From a virus: a stretch of DNA of 47,363 bases. Shown here piece by piece: positions 29,551 to 36,900 of the stretch. The notes under the pieces are model-generated. The model made no database searches. It was not told the DNA's origin and worked only from the letters and a program-made list of their open reading frames with translations. The position numbers and the translations under genes were made by a program. Position 1 is the stretch's first letter; the number at the start of each line of letters is the position of its first letter. Location: positions 1-47,363 of the IMG/VR virus record IMGVR_UViG_3300009176_000017; one strand, 5' to 3'.

Positions 29551-29754
29551 CTACGCTCCTCTCTTCGCGCGCCTAGCTGCCGCCAGCCGTTGAATCACGT
29601 CGGCGAGCCGCGCCGCGGTCATCCGCTCGCGATCGTGGTTTCGGAGATCGGTCGCGACGGCCAGGCACGCCTCGTGCGCCTCTCGCGTTGCGATGTCATC
29701 CGCGTCCTGTTCGATCATCGCGTCCCGTCGCTTCCCCCACGGCACGCGGCTCAT
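29551..29754 (-). CDS. 67-aa helical protein
   Basis: ATG 29754 overlaps the upstream stop (ATGA). It is charged and helical, with an Arg/Ala-rich end (RLAAARRAKRGA). No family recognised. Confidence 0.65.
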   Translation of the reverse strand: MSRVPWGKRRDAMIEQDADDIATREAHEACLAVATDLRNHDRERMTAARLADVIQRLAAARRAKRGA

Positions 29755-30350
29755 CGGCTCGCCCCCAGCGCGCGGGTGGCACGGCGGAAATCGTCCACAG
29801 GGAACATAAATGCCACCATCAGCCCGTCGCCGTCTGTCGGTCCGACTATCTGTCCAAACTTTTTCGCGAACGGCTCCAGCGCCGCCCGCATCTCCGCGAC
29901 CCGCGTCACCAGCGGGTCCGCTCCGCCCTCGTAGCCACAGCACGGCGAGGTGTGAGGCGCTTTGCATTCACCGACGCCGTGCCACAAGTTACCGTCGATG
30001 TCGTGGCAATGCCCCGCCTGCCCAAAGTACCGACGCTCGGGCGCGGGGGCGCCGTCGAGGACGGCGGAGAGGTAGGAGCGGTAGATCGCTACCGGCAGGG
30101 CGGCAACACGTTCGCATTCGGCACATGCGCCGTCGTCGCAAAAGGCATCGCACGGCCCGTACCACGGATGAATTCGCCCCCTTAGCGCCTCGTTCTCGGC
30201 GCGGAGGCGCTCAATTTCTTGTTTGTTTCGGTCGCGCTCGTCCGCCCGCCCCAACTCGGCCGCTAGGGCGCGGAGAAGCTCGCGCGAAGGCTCGTCACAC
30301 TCGCTCTTGCACGCATTCCCCAGCGCCTCCGCCTTGAGATCGCGCGTCAA
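29751..30350 (-). CDS. 199-aa coiled-coil and Cys-rich protein
   Basis: I choose TTG 30350 because it overlaps the upstream stop by four bases (TTGA), as the neighbours do; the frame is open further but overlaps a gene. Residues about 25-60 form a coiled coil (KQEIERLRAENEALRG). Residues 65-135 hold many Cys/His (CDAFCDDGACAEC, CHDIDGN, CKAPHTSPCC), suggesting zinc binding. The C-terminal part is globular (FMFPVDDFRRA). Function unknown. Confidence 0.65.
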   Translation of the reverse strand: MTRDLKAEALGNACKSECDEPSRELLRALAAELGRADERDRNKQEIERLRAENEALRGRIHPWYGPCDAFCDDGACAECERVAALPVAIYRSYLSAVLDGAPAPERRYFGQAGHCHDIDGNLWHGVGECKAPHTSPCCGYEGGADPLVTRVAEMRAALEPFAKKFGQIVGPTDGDGLMVAFMFPVDDFRRATRALGASR

Positions 30351-30664
30351 AGTGGCTCGTCTTCCGGCAGCCCCCCTCCCGGCTTCGCCAGAATCGAGTG
30401 TGGGCCGTCCAGCCTCCGTGGCACCCCCTTGGGCCTCGCTTCCTGCTTCTGTGGCTTCTCGCGCCCCTTCAAGGCTTCCGGCGGCGGCTCCATCGGTGGT
30501 AGGCCCGCCCTCTCCAGCTTTCGGTTCCATCGGGTCTTTCTCCTCTCCAGAAGCGAGCGCCGCGGCTTCTTTCGGAAGGCTCTCGCCTCCCGATAGCACC
30601 AGGGGCACCTATGGTCGATAAAGAGCGCCTCGTCTACGTCTCTCGTACAGGTGGCGCATTTCAT
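30347..30664 (-). CDS. 105-aa zinc-finger protein
   Basis: ATG 30664. CATC at the start and CPWC at about 20-23 form a two-knuckle zinc site; the rest is basic and proline-rich (KKPRRSLLERRKTRWNRK). Possibly a nucleic-acid binding factor. The gap 30665-30714 upstream holds no gene. Confidence 0.7.
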   Translation of the reverse strand: MKCATCTRDVDEALFIDHRCPWCYREARAFRKKPRRSLLERRKTRWNRKLERAGLPPMEPPPEALKGREKPQKQEARPKGVPRRLDGPHSILAKPGGGLPEDEPL

Positions 30665-30714
30665 TGGAAAAACGCGAAGGCGCCCATCAATTCACCACGC
30701 CCACGCACAGGAGG

Positions 30715-30978
30715 TTATTCCCGGTGTACGGCGCCTGCGGACGCCGCGATGGGGGAGTCTTCGTCTTCGTAGAGGTAGTACCCAACGATGTCGCCAATAT
30801 ACCGGCCGGCGCCCGGAGAGATCACCCCGTGAGTGCCGTCGTGAAGATGCGTCTCAATGTCGCGGTCTTCCGCCCTAAGCCCCAATTCAAGGTCGGCGGC
30901 GTCGGAGGGACAAGAGATTGGGCCATCGAAAGAGCGGCCACAGTCTCGGCAGTTGTAAACGAACCGCGCTCGCTTCAT
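30715..30978 (-). CDS. 87-aa zinc-ribbon-like protein
   Basis: ATG 30978 follows GAGGAG. CRDC and a later Cys (SCPS) suggest a partial zinc ribbon; the C-terminal half is acidic with YIGDIVGYYLYEDED. No family recognised. Confidence 0.65.
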   Translation of the reverse strand: MKRARFVYNCRDCGRSFDGPISCPSDAADLELGLRAEDRDIETHLHDGTHGVISPGAGRYIGDIVGYYLYEDEDSPIAASAGAVHRE

Positions 30979-31026
30979 TGGCTCCTCACGCTCGAAACAT
31001 AGGGCCGGGACGGGGGAAATTCAAGG

Positions 31027-31215
31027 CTATTTCTCTCGAAATCCGAAATAAAGGAGTGCGAGCACGCCCAACGCCCCGAAAAATTGCCACGGCCACATAG
31101 CCAGGAAGAGCTGTGTCTCCGTTAGCTCGGGATGGTCGAAGCGCAGGACGTAGCCCCAGACGGCTAAGACGCAGGCGAGCATGATGGCGCAAGCGATGAG
31201 TCCCGGCGATCTCAT
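31027..31215 (-). CDS. 62-aa two-TM protein
   Basis: ATG 31215 overlaps the upstream stop (ATGA). Two hydrophobic helices (about 6-24 LIACAIMLACVLAVWGYVL and 42-58 PWQFFGALGVLALLYFGF) are joined by an acidic loop. An early inner-membrane protein; superinfection exclusion or holin-like roles are possible but unproved. Confidence 0.7.
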   Translation of the reverse strand: MRSPGLIACAIMLACVLAVWGYVLRFDHPELTETQLFLAMWPWQFFGALGVLALLYFGFREK

Positions 31216-31418
31216 TTTGTGTCGGCGAGCGCGGAATTAAGGCGACGAACGAGGGTGCGCGCCTTCCGCCTCTTGATTTGGTGGACCGTCATCATGCCGT
31301 CGCCGTTCGGGAAGCAAATATCGATGTATCCGGCGCGCGTGACCCTAACATAGAACGCAGGGTTGTTGAGACTCTCGGCCCAGAGAATACACGGCTGCGT
31401 GCGTCGCCTCGGTATCAT
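31212..31418 (-). CDS. 68-aa basic protein
   Basis: ATG 31418 overlaps the upstream stop (ATGA). It has a beta-rich middle (AFYVRVTRAGYIDICFP) and a basic C-terminal helix (QIKRRKARTLVRRLN). Possibly nucleic-acid binding; unknown. Confidence 0.65.
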   Translation of the reverse strand: MIPRRRTQPCILWAESLNNPAFYVRVTRAGYIDICFPNGDGMMTVHQIKRRKARTLVRRLNSALADTK

Positions 31419-31741
31419 GGCTTCTCCGGGAGATATTCCGAGAAATCCTTGATGGGCTTCTCCTTTTTTTTCGTCCGCCGCTGCCGATCGTTGGGGTGAT
31501 GTGACTCCTCCGCAAAGAGTTCCCCCGTTTTCGGCTTCGGCGGGAGGATTTCTTTCGGGAGGGCCTTCCAAATCTCGTCCCACTTCGTAATATGGCCTCC
31601 GCGGACGAGCGAGCGGTAAATCTCGGCGAATTTCTCGACGGTTACTTTCGCATTCGCGGCATGGAAGGTCACGGAGGGCACCGCAGAGTGCGCGGCGAGC
31701 GTCTTCAGGACGCGGCCGGTGTCGGTCTCAGAGGCACTCAT
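31415..31741 (-). CDS. 108-aa hypothetical protein
   Basis: ATG 31741 is inside the preceding gene (14-base overlap). It opens with a helix-rich domain (VTVEKFAEIYRSLVRGGHITKWDEIWKAL) resembling a small winged or helical fold and ends in a Lys/Arg/Pro tail. Unknown. Confidence 0.65.
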   Translation of the reverse strand: MSASETDTGRVLKTLAAHSAVPSVTFHAANAKVTVEKFAEIYRSLVRGGHITKWDEIWKALPKEILPPKPKTGELFAEESHHPNDRQRRTKKKEKPIKDFSEYLPEKP

Positions 31742-31877
31742 GCTCTTCGTACTCCGCGGCCACCGTGTCAATCCGCCGCATCAGCTCGGCCCATCGTTTC
31801 AGCTCTTGCGGCGTCGGCGCCGTGCCCCTATCCGCGTAGAGATCCATCGTCAGGGCGGCGTCTTCGGCTTCACTCAT
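31728..31877 (-). CDS. 49-aa acidic protein
   Basis: ATG 31877 follows AGGAGGGGAA and ends at TGA 31728. It is acidic with a helix (PQELKRWAELMRRIDTVAAEYEE). It fills the slot directly after the ATPase gene. Confidence 0.65.
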   Translation of the reverse strand: MSEAEDAALTMDLYADRGTAPTPQELKRWAELMRRIDTVAAEYEEHECL

Positions 31878-31885
31878 TTCCCCTC

Positions 31886-32698
31886 CTAATCCCAGGTAAA
31901 GATGGCTCGAACGGTGTCGAGCGAGAGCGGAATTTCATAGCCCATGCGGCCGTACTTGTTACCGTCAACGTGGAGCACCCTCTTGGCGGTGCCGTCCGGG
32001 GCTTCCATACGGAGCCAGAGATCGCAATCTCCGAACATCGCGGCCGTGCCTCGGCCCTTCTGCCAGCCCTTCCGTTCCTGCGATTCCTTCGTTTGGTGAT
32101 GGACGAGAAGGAAGGAGCAGCCGTACTTGGCCGTGAGCTTTCGGAGCGGCACCATCACGTTTTTCTTCCAGTCTGTCGCGGAGTTTTCGTCCCCCGTGTG
32201 AAAGTAGCCTAGGGTGTCGAGAACCACGAGCCCCGCCTTCGACGCCGCGATCAGGCGTTCAAGTCCAGGGCTCCCGATCTGAAAATCCGTCATCCCGTCC
32301 GCTTGGATGAAGCCGTTTGTTGGGATCTCGACGTTCATGGAGCGGGCCGTCGTCGCGAGCCGGGCCGCAAAAGCTCGTCGCGCCCCCTCCGCTTCGACCA
32401 CTAGCACGGGCAGGCATTCCGAGATATTGAAACCGAAAATGCCGTAGCTCCCGCTCGTGATTGCGAGGGCGAGCTGGACGACTAGCGTCGTCTTCCCAAC
32501 CTTCGGGTCGGCGACGAGCATGTTTACGGAGCCCTTCACCATCAACCCGCCGATGAGCCAGTCAACGGCCGTGCCTTCGTTGACGAGCTTTTGGAAGGCG
32601 GTCACGAGGCCGCCGGGCGGATCGTCCAGCGTCTTGAGATCCTGAATCGCGGCGTCGAGCTTGGCCCGCTTGCGGATCAGATCGTCGAGAAGACTCAC
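31886..32698 (-). CDS. RepA/KaiC-like RecA-fold ATPase (replicative helicase half)
   Basis: A 270-aa protein. Walker A is ADPKVGKTT (Lys69, Thr70), Walker B is LVVLDTLG (Asp161), and a LLVHHQTK sensor strand lies near residue 200, as in RepA/AAA_25 helicases. GTG 32698 overlaps the stop of the DnaB-N-like gene (GTGA). The DnaB N-terminal domain that would normally be fused in front is encoded separately just upstream, so the two products together may replace a full DnaB helicase. Otherwise it could be a recombinase-like ATPase. Confidence 0.85.
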   Translation of the reverse strand: MSLLDDLIRKRAKLDAAIQDLKTLDDPPGGLVTAFQKLVNEGTAVDWLIGGLMVKGSVNMLVADPKVGKTTLVVQLALAITSGSYGIFGFNISECLPVLVVEAEGARRAFAARLATTARSMNVEIPTNGFIQADGMTDFQIGSPGLERLIAASKAGLVVLDTLGYFHTGDENSATDWKKNVMVPLRKLTAKYGCSFLLVHHQTKESQERKGWQKGRGTAAMFGDCDLWLRMEAPDGTAKRVLHVDGNKYGRMGYEIPLSLDTVRAIFTWD

Positions 32699-33060
32699 TC
32701 CCCCTCCGTCTCTTTTTGGATGGCGGATTCGCGCAGGACGCGCACGTAGGATTTCACGTCCCCCCGGTCACAGCCGGCGGCGTCGAGGCAATCCGCGATG
32801 TATCCGAAATTGTGAACGCAACCCATGCCTTCCATGCGGAAGGCTATGTTCTCCGGCGTGATGCTGCCGTCGTACTTGGCCGCCGCGAGCATGGCCGTCC
32901 AGGCGTATTTTCCCGCAGACGAGGCCATCTGGCCGGGCTCCACGTCCGCCCATTGAAAAAGCTCCTGCGAGACGAGGACGGTCCCGATCAGGGCCATCTC
33001 CGCCATCTCGGCCGGCGATTTGTGAGCGTGTGCGCGATAGAACTTACCCCCGATCGGCAT
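32695..33060 (-). CDS. stand-alone DnaB N-terminal-domain protein
   Basis: A 121-aa protein with ATG 33060 and a strong GGGGAGG. Its helices fit the DnaB N-terminal collar domain: AEMALIGTVLVSQELF (about 20-35), WTAMLAAAKYDG, ITPENIAFRMEG, YIADCLDAAG, and the closing YVRVLRESAIQKE. The family normally forms the N-tier of the hexameric helicase and binds primase. Here it ends at once and the ATPase follows as a separate gene. It is immediately downstream of the replication initiator, completing a replisome cassette. Confidence 0.75.
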   Translation of the reverse strand: MPIGGKFYRAHAHKSPAEMAEMALIGTVLVSQELFQWADVEPGQMASSAGKYAWTAMLAAAKYDGSITPENIAFRMEGMGCVHNFGYIADCLDAAGCDRGDVKSYVRVLRESAIQKETEGE

Positions 33061-33895
33061 TGCTTGGCCTCCCCATCTGACGAGCCTCCTCGAAAAGTTC
33101 GCGGTTGCGCCGCTCGGTCTCGGCTATCTCGGCGGCCGTTGGGACCTTCGGGCCGCCGCGGTTGTCGTACTTGCCCTCTTCGATCTTCGTAATGGAGTCA
33201 GGCTTCAACAGGAAATCGAAGTCGGCCACCCAATTGCGATCGTTCTCGCCCGACGCGAAGCGAGAGGCGGCCAGCCGGGTGATGGCCTCCGCCCAGCGGG
33301 CGCCGTCCGGGCATTCCGCGAGGCGGGCCTTGGCCCTGGCGGCCCGACTCTTCGTGAGCCTCTTCGCCTCCGGCAGAGGCCCCCTCATCGAATTCCACAT
33401 CGCGAAAAGACGAAGAGGAGCCTGAGGCGGAGCCGAAGAAGACTCCCTCTTTATCTCTGCTTCTGCTTCTGCTATAGGTGATTTTGATGACGGAACGTTT
33501 ACGCCTGTTGACGATTGTTTACGTTTGTTTACAGCTCGACGCTCTTTCTGGTAGTCCTTCATGTATTCGCGACGGTCCTCGCCGCGACCCATCTCTCTGT
33601 ATTTGCCGTAGTTAATTATCTCCCAGCCGCCGTCAACCTCACGAAGACGCCTGCCTTCGTCGGTCTTGGTTCGGGAGTCGAGATCAGGAGCGAGGAACCG
33701 ATTGATCGCGGCCCGACAGCCCTCTTTCGAGACGCGAGCCACATCAGCTAGACCGGGAATCGAGGCCCAGACGTGTCCTTCCTTGTCGGAAAGAGCCAGG
33801 AGCGTGACCCAGACGATGCGGGTCTCGTGGTCCTCGCACCAGATCGTCGAGGTTGTGATGGACGAGAAGAGCTTGGTAAATCCCCTCAACGGCAC
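33044..33895 (-). CDS. replication initiator/organiser (winged-helix N-terminus)
   Basis: A 283-aa protein as called from GTG 33895 (GGAGG lies just upstream); TTG 33889 with longer spacing and TTG 33919 without a site are alternatives. Residues about 5-60 (FTKLFSSITTSTIWCEDHETRIVWVTLLALSDKEG) match the start of many phage replication organiser proteins with a helix-turn-helix/winged domain. A basic linker and an acidic C-terminus (about 255-283) follow. It heads the helicase-half genes and probably binds the origin and loads the helicase. A promoter (33930-33958) lies upstream. Confidence 0.75.
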   Translation of the reverse strand: MPLRGFTKLFSSITTSTIWCEDHETRIVWVTLLALSDKEGHVWASIPGLADVARVSKEGCRAAINRFLAPDLDSRTKTDEGRRLREVDGGWEIINYGKYREMGRGEDRREYMKDYQKERRAVNKRKQSSTGVNVPSSKSPIAEAEAEIKRESSSAPPQAPLRLFAMWNSMRGPLPEAKRLTKSRAARAKARLAECPDGARWAEAITRLAASRFASGENDRNWVADFDFLLKPDSITKIEEGKYDNRGGPKVPTAAEIAETERRNRELFEEARQMGRPSNADRG

Positions 33896-33929
33896 CGACC
33901 TCCGGCTTGTAAACTCCAAGAGCTAACAA

Positions 33930-33958
33930 AGGCTACGTCGGGAAGGCTGCCCCGTCAA
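33930..33958 (-). promoter_or_regulatory. sigma70-like promoter for replication operon (TTGACG-17-TAGCCT)
   Basis: On the minus strand TTGACG (33953-33958) and TAGCCT (33930-33935) with 17-base spacing, 35 bases upstream of the GTG at 33895, within the short gap after the gene at 33962-34327. The -10 box is weak (3 of 6). Confidence 0.45.
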
Positions 33959-33961
33959 GTG

Positions 33962-34327
33962 CTATTCTTCGCTCCCCTCCTCTTCTTGGCCCCCGCTCGC
34001 GGTCTCTTGGGGGCCGATTTTCGCCAACATGGCCCGGAGCTGGCCGCGGGGTGAGCGTCCCCGCCTCTGCCGCCTGACCACCATCGCGCAGAACTCGTGG
34101 AGCCGGTGGGCCGTCTTGTCGAAGATCGGATTCATGTCGAAAACGAAAAGCCCCGCCTCGTCCACCGCGAGAACGGGAACGAACCGTTCAAGCGCCGCGT
34201 GCCAGATGGTCACGGTCGGGACGCCGCACGCTTGGCAACGGCGGAGGCGCATCTCGACGTTGTAGGGTCTCCGGCGCCGGCATTGGCGGGGCGTGACGAC
34301 CCAGTTTTTATCCTTGCGTCCCGCCAT
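33962..34327 (-). CDS. 121-aa basic protein at head of minus-strand arm
   Basis: I call ATG 34327 (frame open to 34408). The N-terminal 45 residues are basic with CQACG (possible metal knuckle); the middle is beta-like (ERFVPVLAVDEAGLFVFD), the C-terminus acidic (GGQEEEGSEE). It is divergent from the plus-strand gene at 34407, so both promoters must lie in 34328-34406, where I see no convincing consensus. It could be an early regulator. Confidence 0.6.
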   Translation of the reverse strand: MAGRKDKNWVVTPRQCRRRRPYNVEMRLRRCQACGVPTVTIWHAALERFVPVLAVDEAGLFVFDMNPIFDKTAHRLHEFCAMVVRRQRRGRSPRGQLRAMLAKIGPQETASGGQEEEGSEE

Positions 34328-34406
34328 TTCGGGGGGTAATCTTACTCCTCGGGACCGTGATCGACACCTCCGTTTCGCCTTCGACCCGTTGAAAGGGGAG
34401 ATAACC

Positions 34407-34919
34407 ATGAGTGACCCGAAACCCGGCCCGCCTCTTCCCGACCCCGCCGTTACCGCGATTCAGGAGCAGGTCATGTCCGAGCTGCGTAAGATAGCGGTGG
34501 ACGACCGCCCCGATGCCCCGATTTACCACTACTCGGCGGCGCTCGCGATCTACACCAAGAAACTCACCGTGAAGGACGGTGGCAAGCGCGATGTCTGGCC
34601 CGCGATCCGAGCCGGCTTCGGCGAGCATGCCAATTCCCTCTACACCTACGCCGCCCACGAGGACCAGCAGAGCGATGTTCTCGCCTTCGCGCGCAAGCTC
34701 GACGGCGACTCCAAGCAGGACGAGACCGACTTCAAGAGCCGCGCGAAGAAGGCCGAGGCTCAGGTCGTCGATCTCACCGCGAAGAACGAGGGGCTGACCG
34801 CCGCCCTGAAGAACGCCGAGGCCCGTGTCGGAGTCCTCGAAGCGCGCGTGAAGGAGCTGGAGGCAGCGGCTAAGGCGGTCCCGGTGACTGGGGACGGCAA
34901 GCCGGGTGGCGGACGCTGA
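34407..34919 (+). CDS. 170-aa protein with C-terminal coiled coil
   Basis: ATG 34407 follows AAAGGGGAG. Residues about 95-150 are a heptad-rich coiled coil (AEAQVVDLTAKNEGLTAALK, LEARVKELEAAAKA). The N-terminal part is proline-rich then mixed. It is the first gene of the right-hand plus-strand arm and is coupled to a lipoprotein (TGATG). Unknown family. Confidence 0.65.
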   Translation: MSDPKPGPPLPDPAVTAIQEQVMSELRKIAVDDRPDAPIYHYSAALAIYTKKLTVKDGGKRDVWPAIRAGFGEHANSLYTYAAHEDQQSDVLAFARKLDGDSKQDETDFKSRAKKAEAQVVDLTAKNEGLTAALKNAEARVGVLEARVKELEAAAKAVPVTGDGKPGGGR

Positions 34920-35317
34920 TGAGTCGCGGGGGCGGCGGCGATCTGTCGAACAGGGCCACGGGAAGGGGCCTGATCTGCTTGACGGGCGTGCTCGCCGTCG
35001 CCCTCGTCCTTCCCATCGTGTCCTGCTCCTCCACCGCCCCGCCCGATCGTGTCGCGTATACCACGATCGATGACGCCGTGACGGGCGTCCAGGCGGCCGT
35101 GAGGGGCTACAAGCTCCATTGCGGTGTCCCGCAGGGCGCTCAGGGGCCGGGTACATGTACCTCGGTCGAGTACGAGAAGGCGATCAAGGCGTACAAGGCT
35201 TTTCAGGACGTGGCCGACAGCGCGGTCGACCTCGCGTCGAAGGGGGGGCCAACCCCCCTCGATATCGTCGCCAAGGCCGCTCAGGCAGCCATCTCCGTCC
35301 TCAGGGATCTCAAGTGA
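34919..35317 (+). CDS. lipoprotein
   Basis: A 132-aa protein with a basic N-terminus, hydrophobic segment (LTGVLAVALVLPIVSC) and lipobox IVSC, so Cys36 would be lipidated after signal peptidase II cleavage. The mature part is helical (YEKAIKAYKAFQDVADSAVD). Phage-encoded lipoproteins often block superinfection or act as outer spanins; here the context (beside a small helical protein and before the secreted Thr-Pro protein) does not decide. Confidence 0.75.
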   Translation: MSRGGGGDLSNRATGRGLICLTGVLAVALVLPIVSCSSTAPPDRVAYTTIDDAVTGVQAAVRGYKLHCGVPQGAQGPGTCTSVEYEKAIKAYKAFQDVADSAVDLASKGGPTPLDIVAKAAQAAISVLRDLK

Positions 35318-35520
35318 ACGCCGACGAGATCGGGAAGACGGCCGCGGCCATCACGAGCCTCATCCCCGGCCCGTGGGGAATCCTCGCGACCCTAGTCGCC
35401 TCAGAGGGAATCCCCTTCGTGGACCACCTGATCCAGAACTCGAAAAACAACACGCCCGTAACGCCCGACGCTTGGCTCGATCTCCGGGCCAAGGCAAAGA
35501 CGCCGTTTCAAGACCTGTGA
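35314..35520 (+). CDS. 68-aa protein with hydrophobic centre
   Basis: GTG 35314 overlaps the lipoprotein stop (GTGA). A moderately hydrophobic stretch (ITSLIPGPWGILATLVASEGIPF) resembles membrane-associated small phage proteins. Unknown. Confidence 0.65.
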   Translation: MNADEIGKTAAAITSLIPGPWGILATLVASEGIPFVDHLIQNSKNNTPVTPDAWLDLRAKAKTPFQDL

Positions 35521-35530
35521 CGGAGCCGAA

Positions 35531-36418
35531 GTGAAAAACGCGATCTACCTCTCGATCGGATGCGTCCTCTTCACGGTCGCGGGGGTGGTCGCGGACAGCA
35601 CATCCGGCGGCCTCGCTTGCACCCTTTTCGCGGACGGCATGTGTACGAACGTGATCTACACCGTCCCCAACGGCCCCGCCGTCGCGAAGGGTGAAGAGCG
35701 TATGCAGTTTCAGGTGGCCGTCCCTCGTACGGGCACCTCGACGCTCTACAAGGGCCTCCCCGGCGCCCCTCCGGCCCCGATCCGCACTTGGGCTCCGGCG
35801 ACGACCCCCCAGCCCGGCGACAACTACGACGAGCCCGTGAGCGGCCCGGCGCAGTATTCGTTCGGCGTCGTGGGCGCTACTCCCTCCGTTCCACCGAAGC
35901 TCTACGTGGGTGTCTCGGGTACGACCCAGGTCGTTTTCGCGTCCGTCACGCCAACGTTCACGCCCACCGGGACCACGACCGATACGCCCACCGTCACGCC
36001 GACGAACACCCCGACCCGGACGAACACAAATACCCCGACGAACACCCCGACCGTCACGCCGACGCCCACCGTCACGAATACGCCGACGAACACGCCGACA
36101 TCGACGCCCACGGCCACGCCGACCGTGACTCCCACGGCCACAGCTACGGTCCATACCCTCTCGGTCATCATGGGCACCGGAACGCCCGGAACGGTGGACG
36201 TGACGATCGGCGGCGTGCCCCAGGTTGGGTGCTCGGCCGGGACCTGTAACTACACGGGCGTCCCGAACAGCGCGGCCGTCGTCCTCTTCGCCCACGGAGC
36301 GGGTGGCCTCGCCACTTGGGGCCAGACGGCGGACCAGGGCTGCGACGGCTCTACGAATGCGACGTGCTCGTTCACGATGCCGGCCGCGGCGGTGTCGAGC
36401 ACGGCGAATTGGAACTGA
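35531..36418 (+). CDS. secreted protein with Thr-Pro repeat stalk
   Basis: A 295-aa protein, GTG start. Residues 1-21 are a signal peptide (MKNAIYLSIGCVLFTVAGVVA). Residues about 22-135 form a Cys-containing beta domain. Residues about 140-210 are PT/TPTNTP repeats, a likely glycosylated or extended stalk. The C-terminal domain (about 210-295) has further Cys pairs (VGCSAGTCNY, CDGST ... CSF). A signal peptide on a protein between lipoprotein and tail-fibre genes implies export from the infected cell rather than virion assembly. It may have been acquired from a bacterial surface-protein gene. Function unknown. Confidence 0.75.
   Translation: MKNAIYLSIGCVLFTVAGVVADSTSGGLACTLFADGMCTNVIYTVPNGPAVAKGEERMQFQVAVPRTGTSTLYKGLPGAPPAPIRTWAPATTPQPGDNYDEPVSGPAQYSFGVVGATPSVPPKLYVGVSGTTQVVFASVTPTFTPTGTTTDTPTVTPTNTPTRTNTNTPTNTPTVTPTPTVTNTPTNTPTSTPTATPTVTPTATATVHTLSVIMGTGTPGTVDVTIGGVPQVGCSAGTCNYTGVPNSAAVVLFAHGAGGLATWGQTADQGCDGSTNATCSFTMPAAAVSSTANWN
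35968..36150 (+). repeat. Thr-Pro codon repeat tract
   Basis: An imperfect short-period DNA repeat built from units such as ACGCCGACG and AACACCCCGACC, encoding the TPT stalk of the secreted protein. Such tracts can expand or contract by slippage. Confidence 0.8.
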
Positions 36419-36900
36419 TGGGTAATACCGCCATCGCACCCGTCTTCTCGCACGGCGGCTCCACGGAAGGCCCGTGGACTGCCGTCTCCGGCTCCGTCAC
36501 TGGGGCGGGGCGTCCGATCGACGTGTCCGGCTCGATCGGCGAGTGCGGGATGTCGGTCTACCTCGCGGGGACCTCGGTCACGGCTACCGTCACGATCGAG
36601 TGCTCATCCGGCCAGCTCGACACGACCGGGAATCCACCCTCCGCCTCGTGGATCGATGTCTCCCCGGAAGGGGCCGGATGGGTGCTCGACACTGACGACC
36701 CGGCGACGACCTTCCTCGGGAAGATCATCCCGGCGACGCTCGCCCCCTATTGGCGGACGAAGATCACGGCGATTGACTCGGGAGCGACGGTAACGAGCCT
36801 CATCCCCCACATCACCGCGGCTTCGAACCTCGGAACGCCGGTAATTAAGCGAGCGCAGTACCCCACCATCACCACGTACCCGAACCAGACCGGAGTCTAG
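36418..36900 (+). CDS. 160-aa beta-rich protein before tail fibre
   Basis: ATG 36418 overlaps the previous stop (TGATG). It is mostly beta (VTGAGRPIDVSGSIGECGMSVYLAG, TVTIECSSG, YWRTKITAIDSG) and could be a minor tail or fibre-associated protein. It abuts the tail fibre gene (stop 36900, next ATG 36901). Confidence 0.65.
   Translation: MGNTAIAPVFSHGGSTEGPWTAVSGSVTGAGRPIDVSGSIGECGMSVYLAGTSVTATVTIECSSGQLDTTGNPPSASWIDVSPEGAGWVLDTDDPATTFLGKIIPATLAPYWRTKITAIDSGATVTSLIPHITAASNLGTPVIKRAQYPTITTYPNQTGV

Noticed and set aside
30351-30608. N-terminal extension of the 199-aa minus-strand protein to 285 aa
   Set aside because: It overlaps the zinc-finger gene at 30347-30664 completely and is Gly/Ala/Glu-rich; the TTG at 30350 gives the 4-base overlap usual in this operon.
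33896-33919. TTG at 33919 as start of the replication initiator
   Set aside because: No ribosome site upstream; GGAGG lies inside this stretch directly before GTG 33895, and homologous-type proteins begin at the FTKLFSS region.
18121-34400. Integrase, repressor or other lysogeny genes in the minus-strand arm
   Set aside because: None of the gene products shows tyrosine- or serine-recombinase motifs or a clear phage repressor; a temperate lifestyle cannot be claimed, despite the parS-type sites.
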